Shown here piece by piece: positions 33,611 to 45,146 of a DNA stretch of 64,000 bases. The stretch is taken from contig NC_088710.1 in the NCBI RefSeq assembly GCF_963576615.1, positions 24,671,114 to 24,735,113 on the forward strand, in the 5' to 3' direction. A program made the position numbers and the translations under genes. Position 1 is the stretch's first letter; each line of letters begins with the position of its first letter. Under the pieces are notes generated by a model. It saw only the letters and a program-made list of their open reading frames with translations. It was not told where the DNA came from and did no database searches. The stretch is from Watersipora subatra (lineage: Eukaryota; Bryozoa; Gymnolaemata; Cheilostomatida; Watersiporidae).

Positions 33611-33936
33611 TGTGAGTTATTAGTCACGTGGTGCCCGCCGATAGCTCGGAAGGGTTCGTGGGCATGCGCCACCGGACGAGAGAAAACGGCCATGTTTGTC
33701 ATTGGGAATCCAAGCTCCGTTTGCGTAGCTTGTGACTCTGTGCTATCGTATTTGAGAAAGGATTGTTAAGAGTCTTTCTGAGTCTTGGTGACTCGTGAGT
33801 AACCCTACTGGTGTAGTCTGGCACTACGGTGTTTTCTGGTAAAACGTGCAGGTGGAGTAAGGGTGACATAAGGGGAGGTTTTGGAGTGTCACGGCTGGCA
33901 GTCTGGTACTGCGTTATTTTTACTCAGTAACTTACA
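33611..33936 (+). repeat. Right LTR (326 bp)
   Basis: Differs from the left LTR at three places: gtgggcat for gtgagcat, one extra T in catgtttgtc, and tttgcg for ttcgcg. Followed by GGATT, the second copy of the target duplication. Confidence 0.95.
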
Positions 33937-35453
33937 GGATTTAACTAAAGAAGTTTAATTTTCAAATTAAACTGAATGGTTAAATATATTAATGATAACG
34001 ATGAATTAAAATGCTACCATACAACTGTATGCTAAGGGAGCCTTTTTTGTTTTCATTTTTTTGGCATTAAGAATCTTATTGGATGTTTCTCCATTTGTAT
34101 CAGCACAAAAAATGTTTTGACCATTTGTGGTAAAACCAAATTCATACCTAAAAATATTTTTGTAAGTAAAAAATCAAAATGTTTTCTAAAAATATTTGTG
34201 TATATGTTTTCTATTTCAACGTTCAACCCTGATAAGCAGAATCGAAGACTAGTTGTATATGTAATACACTTGCCTTAGACAGCAGCACCTTCTGGTTACT
34301 GATATTCATGTCTAGCTACTTTTATACTTTGGTAGAGCATCAGCATCCGTTTACGGAAATTAGGTCAAGTGACATGCTTTTGCATCATTGTCAGAGTGAA
34401 ATATCCCCATCCCCAATATTCACTTATTTCACTAGCAAAGGCATTCAATCAGTTCTGACAGCTGTCTACCCTAGATCATCTGCAGTATTCATTAAGATAG
34501 AAAGTTAAATTTTGGTCAGTAAACACTCCATTTCATCAAAAAATGTCTAATGCAGAGCACACAATGTCAGTGCTTCTAACATCCGCTTATACCAGCTTCT
34601 ATTAAACTTATGTTAGGTTTCTTTTTCCACGTATACTCTGATGTATATTGCATGTTAGCTAATTTTTTGTTTAATATTGGCAACACAAATAATAAACAAA
34701 ATATATCTAAGGATATATTTGGCTGAAAGAGCATTGATTTTAACTGAGTTAAACATTTCATTAATTTATACATGAACATGGCTGTAAAGTACTTGAGAGT
34801 GATAAAACTTTAGTAACACTCAATACTTCATTGCATATTCAATGAAACCGCCATATATTTTCACTTTTGTATGTTTGCAGTATCACTTAGATAATATCAT
34901 TGACAGAAAACATTATTTTATGACAAACGGTGGGAAATTTGTTCACTTTTACACAAATGTATGTTTTAAAAAAAGCTTAAGTTTTGCAAGTGTCTAGATA
35001 GGGAGGTTGGTGTATGTTGGGATATTAAAGTAAAATGGGATAAGGCGATGTTTTGTATATAGTACAGTGGTAGCAAACCCGAATTCACACAGAGAGAATA
35101 CCAGTCACCTATGCTAACTGAATGTCACAGTTATATTTTATTTTTTCATGATCAGAAAACTTGCAAAAGATTTTCATATATTTTTAAAAAAAATTCAAAA
35201 ACCAAAGGTCATGTGAGTAGTTAATAAATCACAAATTATCTGTTTTATAACCTGTAACAACATTCACAACCTTTTCAGTGTTTAAGCCTCATATGGCATA
35301 TAATTTAAAAATGATTCATTTATTGACTTTCTTTTTACACATAAACTTTATAGGCTAAGAGTATTGGGTATTTATATCCCATTTTACCCAAAGCTATCCC
35401 AATTTTACCTCAGGCTGTGAAACTTCCTTTCATTACACTTTCTAGGTGTCAAT
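33937..35453. other. AT-rich spacer, nothing recognised
   Basis: Between the right LTR and the pogo-like remnant. Short open frames only. Short matches such as 'gggatattaaagtaaaatgg' (35,018) and 'gggtatttatatcccatttt' (35,366) might be transposon-end sequence, but I could not establish an inverted pair. Confidence 0.4.
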
Positions 35454-36640
35454 ATGCCACAAGATTATGTAAGAAAAACCAACAGGCGGTCATGGGATAA
35501 GGATTCTATGCTTAAAGCAACAGCTGAAGTAAAGGAAGATGAATTTGGATACCTGAGTGTCGCAAAGAGGTATGGTGTTCTAAAAAGCACATTAGAGGGC
35601 CGGTCTAAGAATGGCAACAAAGTATTCCAAGGAACCAGTCAAGGACTGGGCAGTAGACCAACTACATTTACAATTAATCAAGAGGCTGAGCTTGCAGCCT
35701 ATGTAAAGTCTATGGGTGGTTTATGGGATTTGTATGGTCTAAATACAACTGGGTTGCATAGTTTGGCAAATCAATATGCTGAGAGCAATAACATTCAACA
35801 TCCATTCCACAATTAGTCAAAATATGCTGGTTAGGATTTGATGAGAAGTTTTATGAGTAGTCATAACTTTTCCCTTAGAAGCCCCGGGGCTACCTCCACA
35901 TCACGAGACCGAGGGTTCAACAGAAGATCTGTATCCTCATTCTTTGACCTCCTGGAGAGTATTCAGGATGCTAAAAGTTTTCAGCAAGTAGGATATTTAA
36001 CATGGATGAGATAGGTGTTACTACAGTGCAAGCCAAAACCTCTAAAGTGGTTTGTCTTTGCAGAAAAACACAGGTGGGCTCTCTGACATCAGCTAAATGA
36101 GGTACCTTGAGCACTAAATTAATGTGCATGAATGCTGTTGGAATGTTTGTATTTCTAATGCTAATTTGTCCTCGAGCCTGTATAGAGGTCCATTTCATGT
36201 TAGGGGCCCACCAGACTCTTTCCGTGTAACACATCTTTCTGGATAGATGCAAACCCACATGTTTGAAATGTGGTTTGAACGAGTTCTCAAGCACACCGGG
36301 TCTACCCGAAACAACCCAGGCCTGCTGATACTTGATGGTCACAAAAAATCACAAACAGAATCTTACTGTAATACAAAGGCAGTGAAGTTACTATACTTTG
36401 CTTGCCACCACACTATAGCCACTGCATGCAGCCCCTGGAGGTGTCTACGATGTGTTCACGCAGCACCTACTAAGACAAGGAAGTTGAGGTATAGCTACAT
36501 AATAATCCCAGCCATGTAGTGGCGTTAGACGAAGTAGCAACCTTATTGGGTATGGCCTATGTCAAAGCTTCAGTTCCAGCAGATGCCACAGGTGAATTTA
36601 GGAGGAGTGTGATTCTCCTGACAGATGTGAGGTAACTACT
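35454..36640 (+). pseudogene. Decayed pogo/Tigger-type DNA transposase
   Basis: The first frame (35,454-35,816, 120 codons) has the N-terminal layout of pogo-like transposases: MPQDYVRKTNRRSWDKDSM, then an HTH-type stretch (YLSVAKRYGVLKSTLEGR), then the second, CENP-B-like domain (FTINQEAELAAYVKSMGG and LANQYAESNNIQHPF). Stops follow, but later pieces keep the order of the DDE domain: SFDLL-type text near 35,940, KPKPLKWFVFAEKHRWAL near 36,030, and LLILDGHKKSQTES, the second catalytic Asp, at 36,321-36,362. After that CHHTIATACSPW corresponds to the usual LPPHxSHxxQPLD, with the frame shifted. At least several stops and frameshifts are present. Related genes (jerky, CENP-B) descend from this family, but this copy is dead. 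Terminal inverted repeats were not found. Confidence 0.85.
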
Positions 36641-36845
36641 CATTACATGTTTGAGAGAGCAGCGTCTACTGACAATACAGAAGCGTGCAATATCTAAAAT
36701 CGGGTAATCCTAGTCCTTCACCTTTTTTAAGCAAATCATCAACATCTGCATTAACTACCAGACACACATATTTTTATAAACACCCCAAAGAAATATTACT
36801 CTTTCCTAAAAAATCAACTGACACATTCACAAAACTGAACACTAA
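36641..36845. other. Segment between pogo remnant and block R'
   Basis: AT-rich, with an open plus-strand frame (36,685-36,915) that runs into block R'. It has no match in R and no recognisable domain. Confidence 0.35.
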
Positions 36846-38870
36846 CAGAGGAATATTTACTAATGAAGCTCATTTGGCAGAAAAAAAACTCAAAACACGG
36901 CCAAATAACATCTAATGAAACAAACTAAACAGGTCAAGATAGAGAAGACTCCTACACCAGTAAGTAGCAATAACGACTACGAAGATGTTAGCAGCTGTCT
37001 AGACTGCAATGATTCCTACTGAATAGATAACGCTGACAGTGGAAGGGTGAAACGCAGGCATTGCAGTAGCTGGGCTCACGAGCTTTTTGCTGGCTTCAAT
37101 GATGAGGATGATGACTTTATGTGTGGGCTATGCATATAATTGGGTTTATAAGTTATTGTCTTTAAAGCTACGTAATTTACCGTACCATTTTCAAATTATT
37201 ATAATGAATAAATGCCTAATAAAAGCATTATTTTGAATCATCCAAACGATCCCACTGATATTAGCGTAGCGCTCAATTTTACCCACACGGTTGGGGAATA
37301 ATGGGAAATTGGATTGATTCACAAAACATCAAAAACTAATTACTATAATGAACAGCTGCAATGACGCCTGGAGTATATAAAATAGACATAGAAAAGCTTG
37401 TATTAAAACATATATTCCTTCTCTCAGGATATAAAAAAGTGAAAATTTCATGTGTTGATATTAAGTATTCTGTTAAACCTACACTTCCCCTACTACTTTT
37501 GTTTTTCTAAAAGTCTCTAAAGTCAGGAGTGACCATTGATAACTATGGAATTATCTGTAAGATCAGAGAACAATTGTTGCAGCAAAGTCTGCCCCTTTAT
37601 AGGCCCTGGATGTTTGTGTATCACTAACCAGATCCATAAATCTGTTATTCTGTTTGGTACAAACATTTCTTTGGTAAAACTTCGAGGAATAATGATTAAT
37701 TATGATAGAAGTTTCAATCACAGCCCTGGACAGCCACCAGCAGATCTTGTCACTTTATGAATGCCTGAATAACAGATAATAGCAAGGTCAAGAATTTTAA
37801 TAGAAGAAACACTTGTGAAAGAACTGGTCTAGCAGGAAGACATGAAATCATAGCTGGTGTGTTGAAAAGTTCCCTGGTATAACTATTACGGCACGATTCA
37901 CCAGATACTTTATGGAGGCGTTTTGCAATTCATCCTCCCAATGTATGCCAATAACAACCATTTAACACAGTACTCATTTTTCTTATCTCTAGCAATGTCA
38001 TCACAGGCTATCACAAGTGACTCGACTTTAAAAACCAAAGCACTGATTGCCAAAAAGCTGACACTGGCAAAATAGGCAGCAGATACTTCCTTTTTAAGTA
38101 CACAGACATGCAGGAGTATATCATGCCTTTAAAGACACACTATTTAGCTACTCAATAAATATGTAACAATCAAATGTACTTATAGTATTTTTAAAATAAT
38201 AAACCATTAATGATTACAAGAACTAATACTCTTCCAAGGTATTAGAATAGACCAAAATCTATAGAAAATGATGCATGAAATAGCTGTGCAAAATTGAAAT
38301 CATTACAGACTTTTAGAGATCTGTAGCATTTATATATTAAGTAAAATCATAATTAATGACATCAATTCATTAAAGGAATGATTGAGTTCCTTGTTTTTTG
38401 GTTTAAGAATAAAGCAAATAGTTTTTGCTGGATAAACATTGACTCAGTCACTTTATAAAAGTTCATGAAATGTATGGCGTTACAGTGTATTTGCTTCTGT
38501 GATATTAAGCTTTTGCAGGTAGAACTAATCAAACTAAAATTAACTTGAACTGTCACTTTTGTGATGTCAAAAATGAACAGAAATAAAAAGTTTTAGTACA
38601 GCCGCTCTGACTAATTGTCATCAACCAGTTTTCTACACTGAGCTGATATCAAAATGTTTTCCATTCATCTTCAGATGGGCTTTAGTTTCTCGAAATTGTC
38701 TCTGTGCGTATATCTCTTTGTCGTTGTTTGTGTTTTTTATGTCCCGATGCTCGTCCTTTGTCCTTGACATAGACATCAGTTTCTTTTCTCGTCCCTCCTA
38801 GTATTTGCATGCCTCCTCTATAGGAGTCTGGGCTACACAGAGTCTGACCAATGTAATAATAAATAATTAT
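36846..38870. repeat. Block R', left part (matches 5,231-8,230)
   Basis: Collinear with block R but without the 1-kb segment found at 6,870-7,860. Non-coding. Confidence 0.8.
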
Positions 38871-38907
38871 TACATATCATCATCTTATCTTCACATCGTG
38901 AGAAAGA

Positions 38908-39010
38908 CGTTAGCCCCTAAACCCAGGCTAGCACAATCCCAACAGAGCTCGATCACTAAACCTCACCCATATGATAGCCGGCGCCGATCTTGAGGGGGTT
39001 TTATATCATT
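38908..39010. repeat. About 100-bp direct repeat, left copy
   Basis: 'acccaggctagcacaatcc', 'aacagagctcgat' and 'cccatatgatagccg' through 'ttatatcatt' recur at 45,147-45,249 in the same orientation, with about 85-90% identity. The pair encloses about 6.1 kb containing the Harbinger element, but lies well outside the Harbinger's own ends. Confidence 0.8.
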
Positions 39011-39286
39011 GATTGAACACTGCTAATAATGATTTTTATGGAGCTGAGGCGAGTTGACTAGTCTGTGATGAGTGGAATGCGGCGAGTAGACTCAACTGGG
39101 GCAAGTTATCTTAGGGGAACTCGATATTTACTAAGCTTCTTGATACATGGATATTTTGATTTTATTACTTCTATTATTATCTTTTGGATAGCTAGCATCG
39201 TTATAATATAACGCTATAAAACTAAAGTTGCTATTTAAGAGTTAAGCTATACTAGAAATTTTGCATTAAATTGTTTCGGTAGAACC
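39011..39286. other. Segment between left direct repeat and Harbinger
   Basis: Non-coding. No relation to the Harbinger or to block R seen. Confidence 0.4.
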
Positions 39287-39289
39287 TTA

Positions 39290-39337
39290 AGGTGCGTTTA
39301 CACCAGGCCGATTTGTCGGAGTTGTTTCAACTCCGAC
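39290..39337 (+). repeat. Left terminal inverted repeat, 48 bp
   Basis: Begins AGGTGCGTTTACACCAGG and contains an internal inverted pair GTCGGAGTTG-TTT-CAACTCCGAC, so each terminus can itself fold. Exact reverse complement of 44,091-44,138. Confidence 0.97.
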
Positions 39338-39621
39338 GAAATCTGAGTTGGAACCGGTTCTAGTCTGTCTACGATTTGAAATACGTTTTTGCAGAGGCTG
39401 TTACACCGGACCAACTCCAACTCCGATTATACAAAATGGGTCACTATTATAACCAATTAAATACAACATCGATACCTATTCCATTTTGAGCGCTTATCAC
39501 CATAAACGGAAACGATAACCTTGCTATTGATTCATAGCACGCCCACACAGCTTCAACTTACCATAATTCTTATAGTAACAATAGTAATAATTTAGTTCGT
39601 CAAAAGTAATTATTTTCAAGG

Positions 39622-41749
39622 ATGGAACAAGACAACGACGATTTACTACTATGTTGTGCTGCAGCTGCAGCCGTTATAATTTTAGATGAAGTCGAAGAAA
39701 AACAGGTACGTGCGCATATTTTAATTTGGATATACATTGTATAGTCAATTATTTAAGCTATTCATATTGTTAACATTTAATTTAACAATATTGTTTACGG
39801 TTTTTCATCAATGTTTCAATTTACATAATTTTATTAATTGTCACTGTACCCGGTTAGACAAACCGTTAGAAAAAATATTGCTAATATTTATCGAAATATC
39901 ACTATATCTTAGTAAATCCACCATTGCATTTCCCTCTGACAGTTTCTATATTCGACAGTACCCTAACAAGGCAATCTACTTTTAAACTACTTGGCTTTGT
40001 CATCAACCAGACCACATCTCATTCATGTCAAATAACATCATCTAACCTACGTTTATTTTATAACATTCGTCATCTTATGAACTTTGATATTGCCAGACTA
40101 TATTACTATAATTTTATCCATTCTTATCTTATATATGGCCTACATGTGTTCTACCCTACAACACCTGTAAAATCTTTTAAAACCAAACTCAAACTACACC
40201 TACTATTCTCTGACCAATAATACCATTAACCATCTAGTCTTACCTATTTTAACATTATACGTTGGTTGTTTTCATAACTAGAAATTTGTTGTCATAGATA
40301 TGCATAACTATTTTCACGGAGTTTTTGTTTGTCCAATTTTTGTTTAAACAATACTTTTTGTTGTACATTGCTTTTTAGTTAGTTTACTAGCTGTGGTACC
40401 TTGTGGAAAACATATTGTAAAATATGACTATTGATTACCACAATAAAGGTTGCTCATATATATATATATATTGCCTATTAATTTTCGGGAAAATCTTTCC
40501 TCGGTTTGTGACCCAAACCGACTTTTCACATGATTGTACTACTGCATGTTCTGTATATTTGTAGGAAGATTTGAGAAAGGGTAAACCATGGGTCGGTCCA
40601 ATTACTGGATCACGTACCATACATGGTGCTTTTTATTCAACTGTGCCCAAGCTAATCGATGCTACTGGCGATGACAAGCTACCGTCCAACCGGGTTGGCA
40701 CATTCCAAAATTACTTCCGATTGTCTAAAGAAGAGTTTTGCTTAGTTTTATCGAAAGTGGAGCTAGAAATAAAGAAGCTAGATACCCACTATAGAGAAGC
40801 TATTACTGCCGAAGAAAGATTGATGGTAACACTGAGATATTTAGCTACCGGCTCTAGTTTAACTCAACTGCATTATGAATGGTATATCTCAGTTGCTAGC
40901 TTATCACAAATAATTTCCGAGACTTCAAGAGCAATATACAATTGTTTAAAAGACGACTTTATTAAAACTCCGTCTAGTGTGCAAGAATGGCTCAACATCT
41001 CGACTGATTTGGAAGAGAAATGGAATTTCCCAAATGCCATTGGTGCCCTTGACGGCAAACATGTGATGATGAACAAGCCTTGGCGTGCTGGGTCTGAGTA
41101 CCATAACTACAAGGGACAGGAATCAATTATCTTGCTGGCTATGTGTGATGCCAATTACTCTTTTACGTATGTTGATGTTGGGGCACAAGGTCGAGCTTCA
41201 GATGGAGGTGTGTTTGAAGTCAGTACGCTGCAGGCATCATTGACCAGCAATAATATTAATGTACCGCCTGCCTGCTTGCTGCCAGGGTGTAAAGAACCTT
41301 TACCTTATGTAATACTAGCCGATGAGGCCTTTCCTTTAAAATCTCACTTGATGCGACCATACCCGAAAAGGGTTTTGACAGATGAGAGAAGAATTTTTAA
41401 TTACCGGTTGTCACGGGTTAGAAGACTAATTGAAAACTCATTTGGAATTCTTTCTTCGACATGGCGAATTTTACTTCGTCGCATTGACCTTCAGCCAGAT
41501 AAAACTAGATCCATTGTATTGGCTTGCTGCGCTCTGCACAATCTGATTCGTAGTTCTTGCCATCCTCCTGAAGGAACAGTGCCACCATTACCTCGAGAAC
41601 CGTCTAATCTAGCAGACACTATACCTAGTGTTGAAGCTCGACCCGTTAGACCAACTGAAGCTGCTAAGATGGTTCGGGAACAGTATTGTGATTATCTCAA
41701 CAAAGATGGAGCAGTCTGGTGGCAGAGAGGGTACACATTGTTACAATGA
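39622..41749 (+). CDS. Harbinger transposase (HARBI1-like DDE nuclease), two exons
   Basis: Exon 1 is 39,622-39,705 (28 codons, MEQDNDDLLL to EVEEKQ). The donor gtacgt and acceptor ttgtag bound an 859-bp intron. Exon 2 is 40,565-41,749. They join in frame to 422 residues, a normal length for the family. RKGKPWVGP after the junction matches the family's conserved tryptophan-containing N-terminal motif. FPNAIGALDGKHV carries the first catalytic Asp (about 191). VGAQGRASDGGVF (about 233-245) and ILADEAFPL (about 278-286) cover the second region. RRLIENSFGIL carries the Glu (about 318). It ends with CCALHNLI, typical of DDE_4 proteins. It cuts and pastes the element in the nucleus, normally with the MADF/Myb-like partner encoded here on the other strand. 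The intron has absorbed a LINE fragment without damaging the splice sites. Confidence 0.93.
39890..40470 (+). mobile_element. 5'-truncated LINE fragment inside the transposase intron
   Basis: At 39,984-40,150 the translation FKLLGFVINQTTSHSCQI and LYYYNFIHSYLIYGLHVFYP matches the C-terminal part of non-LTR retrotransposon RT proteins (the KxLGxxID and SYxxYGxxxW region). It is followed by a non-coding tail and the end 'gtggtacc' to 'ataaaggttgctc' plus a short (AT)n. The same tail stands at 22,087-22,217. Loss of the 5' part is usual for LINE insertions. The left border is approximate. Confidence 0.75.
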
Positions 41750-42187
41750 TACAGGTGAGCTTGATTTTAAAGCATTTTATAACTAGGCTGCTTGAAATTC
41801 ATCTCTTGTGTTCTGACATTTCTCATCAGCAATTTGTGTGCAGGGATACAAATAATTGCAATAATTTCAAAATTTTTCACACGGTTCACCTGTAGTTTGG
41901 TGAGCATATCTAAGACTGTCTCTTGCAGTAGTGAATGAGAATTACCTATGTTTTAGATCTGTGAAGCAATGGTAACGCAGTCATGGATTGATGAGTTATT
42001 ATATTCGATGTACATCAACCAACACTACAAGAGCTCATTTTTTGGAAGCAATTACGGTGTTTGCCATCTACCGTACAGCAGTTAACATTTTGCTCAATGG
42101 TACAGACAGTGTCTAAAGTGCATGTTTATTGAATATTTGAGTCCTATTGATCTGTGTAAAAATATTATCACACACTTATGACATATA
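41750..42187. other. Harbinger internal spacer 3' of the transposase
   Basis: Non-coding sequence between the transposase stop and the foldback element, presumably the transposase 3' UTR. Confidence 0.5.
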
Positions 42188-42620
42188 CAGTGGTGTGCAA
42201 AATAAACTGAACCACGTTTCTAAAAAACTAAAAATCTCATTTACAAACTTTGTTATCCACTGTAAATATAGTCTGTAAACTTAGTCCATGGCCATAAATT
42301 ATATGTTAAATTACTCCTATTTTTGTCCTTGTTTCACATATATAAACAAAGCAGCTGTTAGATTATATTTTTTAATAATTATGTAGGCTGAATTCTGATC
42401 ATTTCAATTTTTTGAAATGTTGCAAATTAAAAAAATGAAATGTTCAGATTTTAGCCTACATAGTGATTTAAATACATAATTTTATAAACTGTTTTATTTA
42501 CATATTTGAAATAAGGGCAAAAAAGGGATACGTTTAACATATAATGTATGGTTATGGACCAAATGCACAGTAGGTAACCATGTTGTACATGAGAATTTTG
42601 GTATTCCCATAAAAGAGGCA
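42188..42620. mobile_element. Foldback MITE-like element with Tc1/mariner-type left end
   Basis: About 215-base arms are imperfect inverted copies with the axis near 42,418: 'tatgtaggctgaattctgat' pairs with 'tcagattttagcctacata', and 'ttatatgttaaa' with 'tttaacatataa'. The left end reads TA followed by CAGTGGTGTGCAAAATAA, typical of Tc1/mariner elements. The right end is less clear. It sits between the two Harbinger genes and contains no open frame. Confidence 0.7.
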
Positions 42621-42667
42621 TATATGCAGAAAATATAAGTTTATGATTATATGAAAACTTGCTAGTA

Positions 42668-43874
42668 CTATAATGTTAAATAGCTCGGATCAGTGTCCGC
42701 TTCGGTTGATTGGCCATATATAGGTGCCGGTGGTTGCTCTTGAAACCGAGGTTCATGAAAAATTTGTTGAATCTTCAACAATGTGGTCGAGGCTACTTGT
42801 TTATTTGAGATTTGGCGGAGCTGCTCAGCAATCATCTTGCCAGCATAGTCATACTCATCCAATTTTGGGTTCCTACTTTCCTGCACTGTCATCATAGTGT
42901 CTGTTATCGCTTTTAAGGTTTTAGCTCTGGTTTCTTCAGACTCCGCCCTCTTGCGCTTGAGCGACCGGGATGGCTGAACTGCAGTTTCAGGCGCACTATC
43001 ACCATTCATTTCCTCGAGACTGGGAGACGAGGCAATTGGTACAGCTAACACTGCTGAATCGGATTTATTCATGTCAGCTTGACTGGCTGAGTCTGTGGGT
43101 GCTGAAAAAGATGACGAATATGAGTTAGTTGTCGATTTGTCATACAGTAGCGTGGGTATTGTTACATGTACCATGTACAAATAATAAAACTCTCTATATG
43201 AACTACGTACCTTCACTAGGCATCTCAATACTAGACTCAGTCTGATTGACATGCACCGTCGCTGCAAGAAACATTAGGCTGGTGTAGTATGGCCAAGAAG
43301 GTTGATAAGTATCTCCAGCCCCTGCACCTGACCTCTGGGAACTGAGTACATTTTTGTATTCTTTAAGCCAGTACGTGCGTAGCCCTTGATACTTGGCTTT
43401 GACAATTTGAACTAAAATGGGACAAAAAACTAAATAAATAATTAACACATTGAATTCTTGTGTAGGTAAACCAACGAAAGTGATCTCTAATAAAACCATC
43501 AGCATTGATGAAAATAGGTTGCAGTTTGGCGAGGGTTCAAATAAAAGCGATCATTATTAAATTTGTTGTAATAAACAAACTATTAACATAAACATTAATA
43601 ATTTTTAATTACTACATGTTTACTACCTTTGCTAGATCAGCTGTTTACACAATAGATAACACTACACTGCGCACTATTGCTAGACCTACTAACCTGTACT
43701 GTTCAGCGACTTGGCTAAATCCACATACTGTCCTTGAGCCCGTGAAAAATGCTCCGGATGCGTATGGTTCCATATGTAGAACCGTGGCTGTAACTCTGTG
43801 ATTAACTGCTCAGAGCTCAGTGTTTTCAATGCTAATTTTAACTGATCTTTAGGAACAACGGAATAAACAGCCAT
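42668..43874 (-). CDS. Harbinger accessory protein with MADF-type DNA-binding domain, three exons
   Basis: The ATG is at 43,874. Exons 43,874-43,694, 43,411-43,211 and 43,101-42,668 have GT-AG borders and phases 1,1, and join to 271 residues. Residues about 18-105 fit a MADF (Myb/SANT-like) domain: EQLITELQPRFYIWNHTHPE, YVDLAKSLNSTVQIVKAKYQGLR split by intron 1, and WPYYTSLMFL. The rest is a serine/acid-rich linker, a basic patch (RSLKRKRAESEE) that could be a nuclear localisation signal, and a helical C terminus (AGKMIAEQLRQISNKQ), like the BESS-type tails of MADF proteins. In PIF/Harbinger elements such a second protein helps the transposase enter the nucleus and bind the ends. I infer that role here from position and domain. 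Confidence 0.9.
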
Positions 43875-44069
43875 GTTTTATGATTGCCACGATTGCTAAT
43901 GATATTACTCGCGCAATTGCGAAGTTTTGCAAATTTACGAGATATGATTGGTCAATTTATTATTTCACTCCGACAAGGACGGCCGTCAAAATCGGACCAA
44001 CATAGTATGTAGCATTTCACCGATTTTGTGTCTTTGACGGAGACGATGCAGTTTTTACAACCGATTTGC

Positions 44070-44138
44070 CTTTTACACCAGGCCGATTTTGTCGGAGTTG
44101 AAACAACTCCGACAAATCGGCCTGGTGTAAACGCACCT
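44070..44138 (-). repeat. Right terminal inverted repeat with extended hairpin
   Basis: 44,091-44,138 is the exact partner of the left repeat. At this end another inverted copy of the 'tttacaccaggccgattt' segment precedes it (44,071-44,089), so about 63 bases (44,070-44,132) form one long hairpin. The left end lacks this extension. Confidence 0.9.
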
Positions 44139-44141
44139 TTA

Positions 44142-45146
44142 TAGTTATTGTTACAAAAAATTCTGTTGAAGAACTTTTTAATGTATACTTATTGTATTTA
44201 CCATTTCTTAAAGCTATACCAGTTTGCTTAGCTATTTGCTCCTAGGGCATCTGTACAGCATAGTACAGGGTATTTATTGGCACCAACTAGTTGGATCTCT
44301 CTTTCATTTTTAAGTTAAACGTAATGGGCGCCTGCTTAATTCATGTAATATTTTAGTTTTTTTATATCACGCTGTTATATACTGTCATTTAATTTTTATT
44401 GAGAGATTTTTTTGGCTGCTGTGCTGACGATTACTAATGGCTTACTATTATATTACAGCTTCGATTACTATTATTTAATGATCAGACTCTGTTGGGATTA
44501 ACCCAAACATGACAACAGAACAATGAAATATGCTGAATAAAGCCACTTGCAAATTTACAAATATTATGAACAATAGCGATTATTTTACTGATCTGTAGGT
44601 TGCATTTTGTGATCAAATAAGTTTAGTTGCTCAATATTGTCACCATTATGATTAGTCGTTTGCTATTCACAAGCGTTTGTGATATTAATAGTCGCCATTG
44701 TGAAATAGCCCAAATTCAGTTCTAGATTTAGATTTTGAGTATGAAAGCTACAATGTACAGCTTTACCTGCTAAACCATCTTATTGGCCAGTTCAAACAAT
44801 GTGACAACGATGAAAAACTTTGTCATTTTATATTACGGGTAGCAAAATATTTATCAAAAACTAGGGAAAAAAGTCGTTGTTTGAGTGATTTCGGGTATTT
44901 TATATTTAACTTTAAGCATAGACTACGTCCTCTACAACTTTCAAAATTGGTAAAAATAGTTAATTTAAAATGTTGTATTTTCCATGGATCCTAGTATATC
45001 GCTAAAAATGATGATGAACAAAAGAGAATTACGTGTTTGCTGGTTGGCTGGAAATCAGGTATTTTCCGCAATCGACACATAAATGCAATGAAATTCTAGA
45101 CCCAAAAACCTAACAAGGCAATTGGCGACCACCCCACGAAAACTGT
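44142..45146. other. Segment between Harbinger and right direct repeat
   Basis: AT-rich and without a recognised gene. With 39,011-39,286 it would form the interior of an older element bounded by the 100-bp direct repeats, into which the Harbinger inserted. No coding remnant supports this. Confidence 0.35.

Larger units (their letters stand above)
28897..33936 (+). mobile_element. Young GC-rich LTR retrotransposon, complete
   Basis: Two LTRs of 325 and 326 bases flank gag and pol. They differ by two substitutions and one single-base indel, so the insertion is recent. The element is bounded by a 5-bp target duplication, GGATT (28,892-28,896 and 33,937-33,941). A purine-rich tract (agctgggggaaa) lies directly before the right LTR. 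I see no conventional TGG primer-binding site next to the left LTR. The element is distinctly GC-rich and uses GC-ending codons in an AT-rich genome. Protease, RT, RNase H, integrase order fits the gypsy or BEL groups. Confidence 0.95.
39290..44138. mobile_element. Complete PIF/Harbinger DNA transposon, 4,849 bp
   Basis: Perfect 48-bp terminal inverted repeats (39,290-39,337 and 44,091-44,138, starting AGGTGCGTTTACACCAGG) are flanked by a TTA duplication (39,287-39,289 and 44,139-44,141), which fits the 3-bp TWA target of this superfamily. It holds a two-exon transposase on the plus strand and a three-exon MADF gene on the minus strand, converging on a foldback element, plus a LINE fragment inside the transposase intron. 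Intact genes and identical ends suggest recent activity. Confidence 0.96.
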
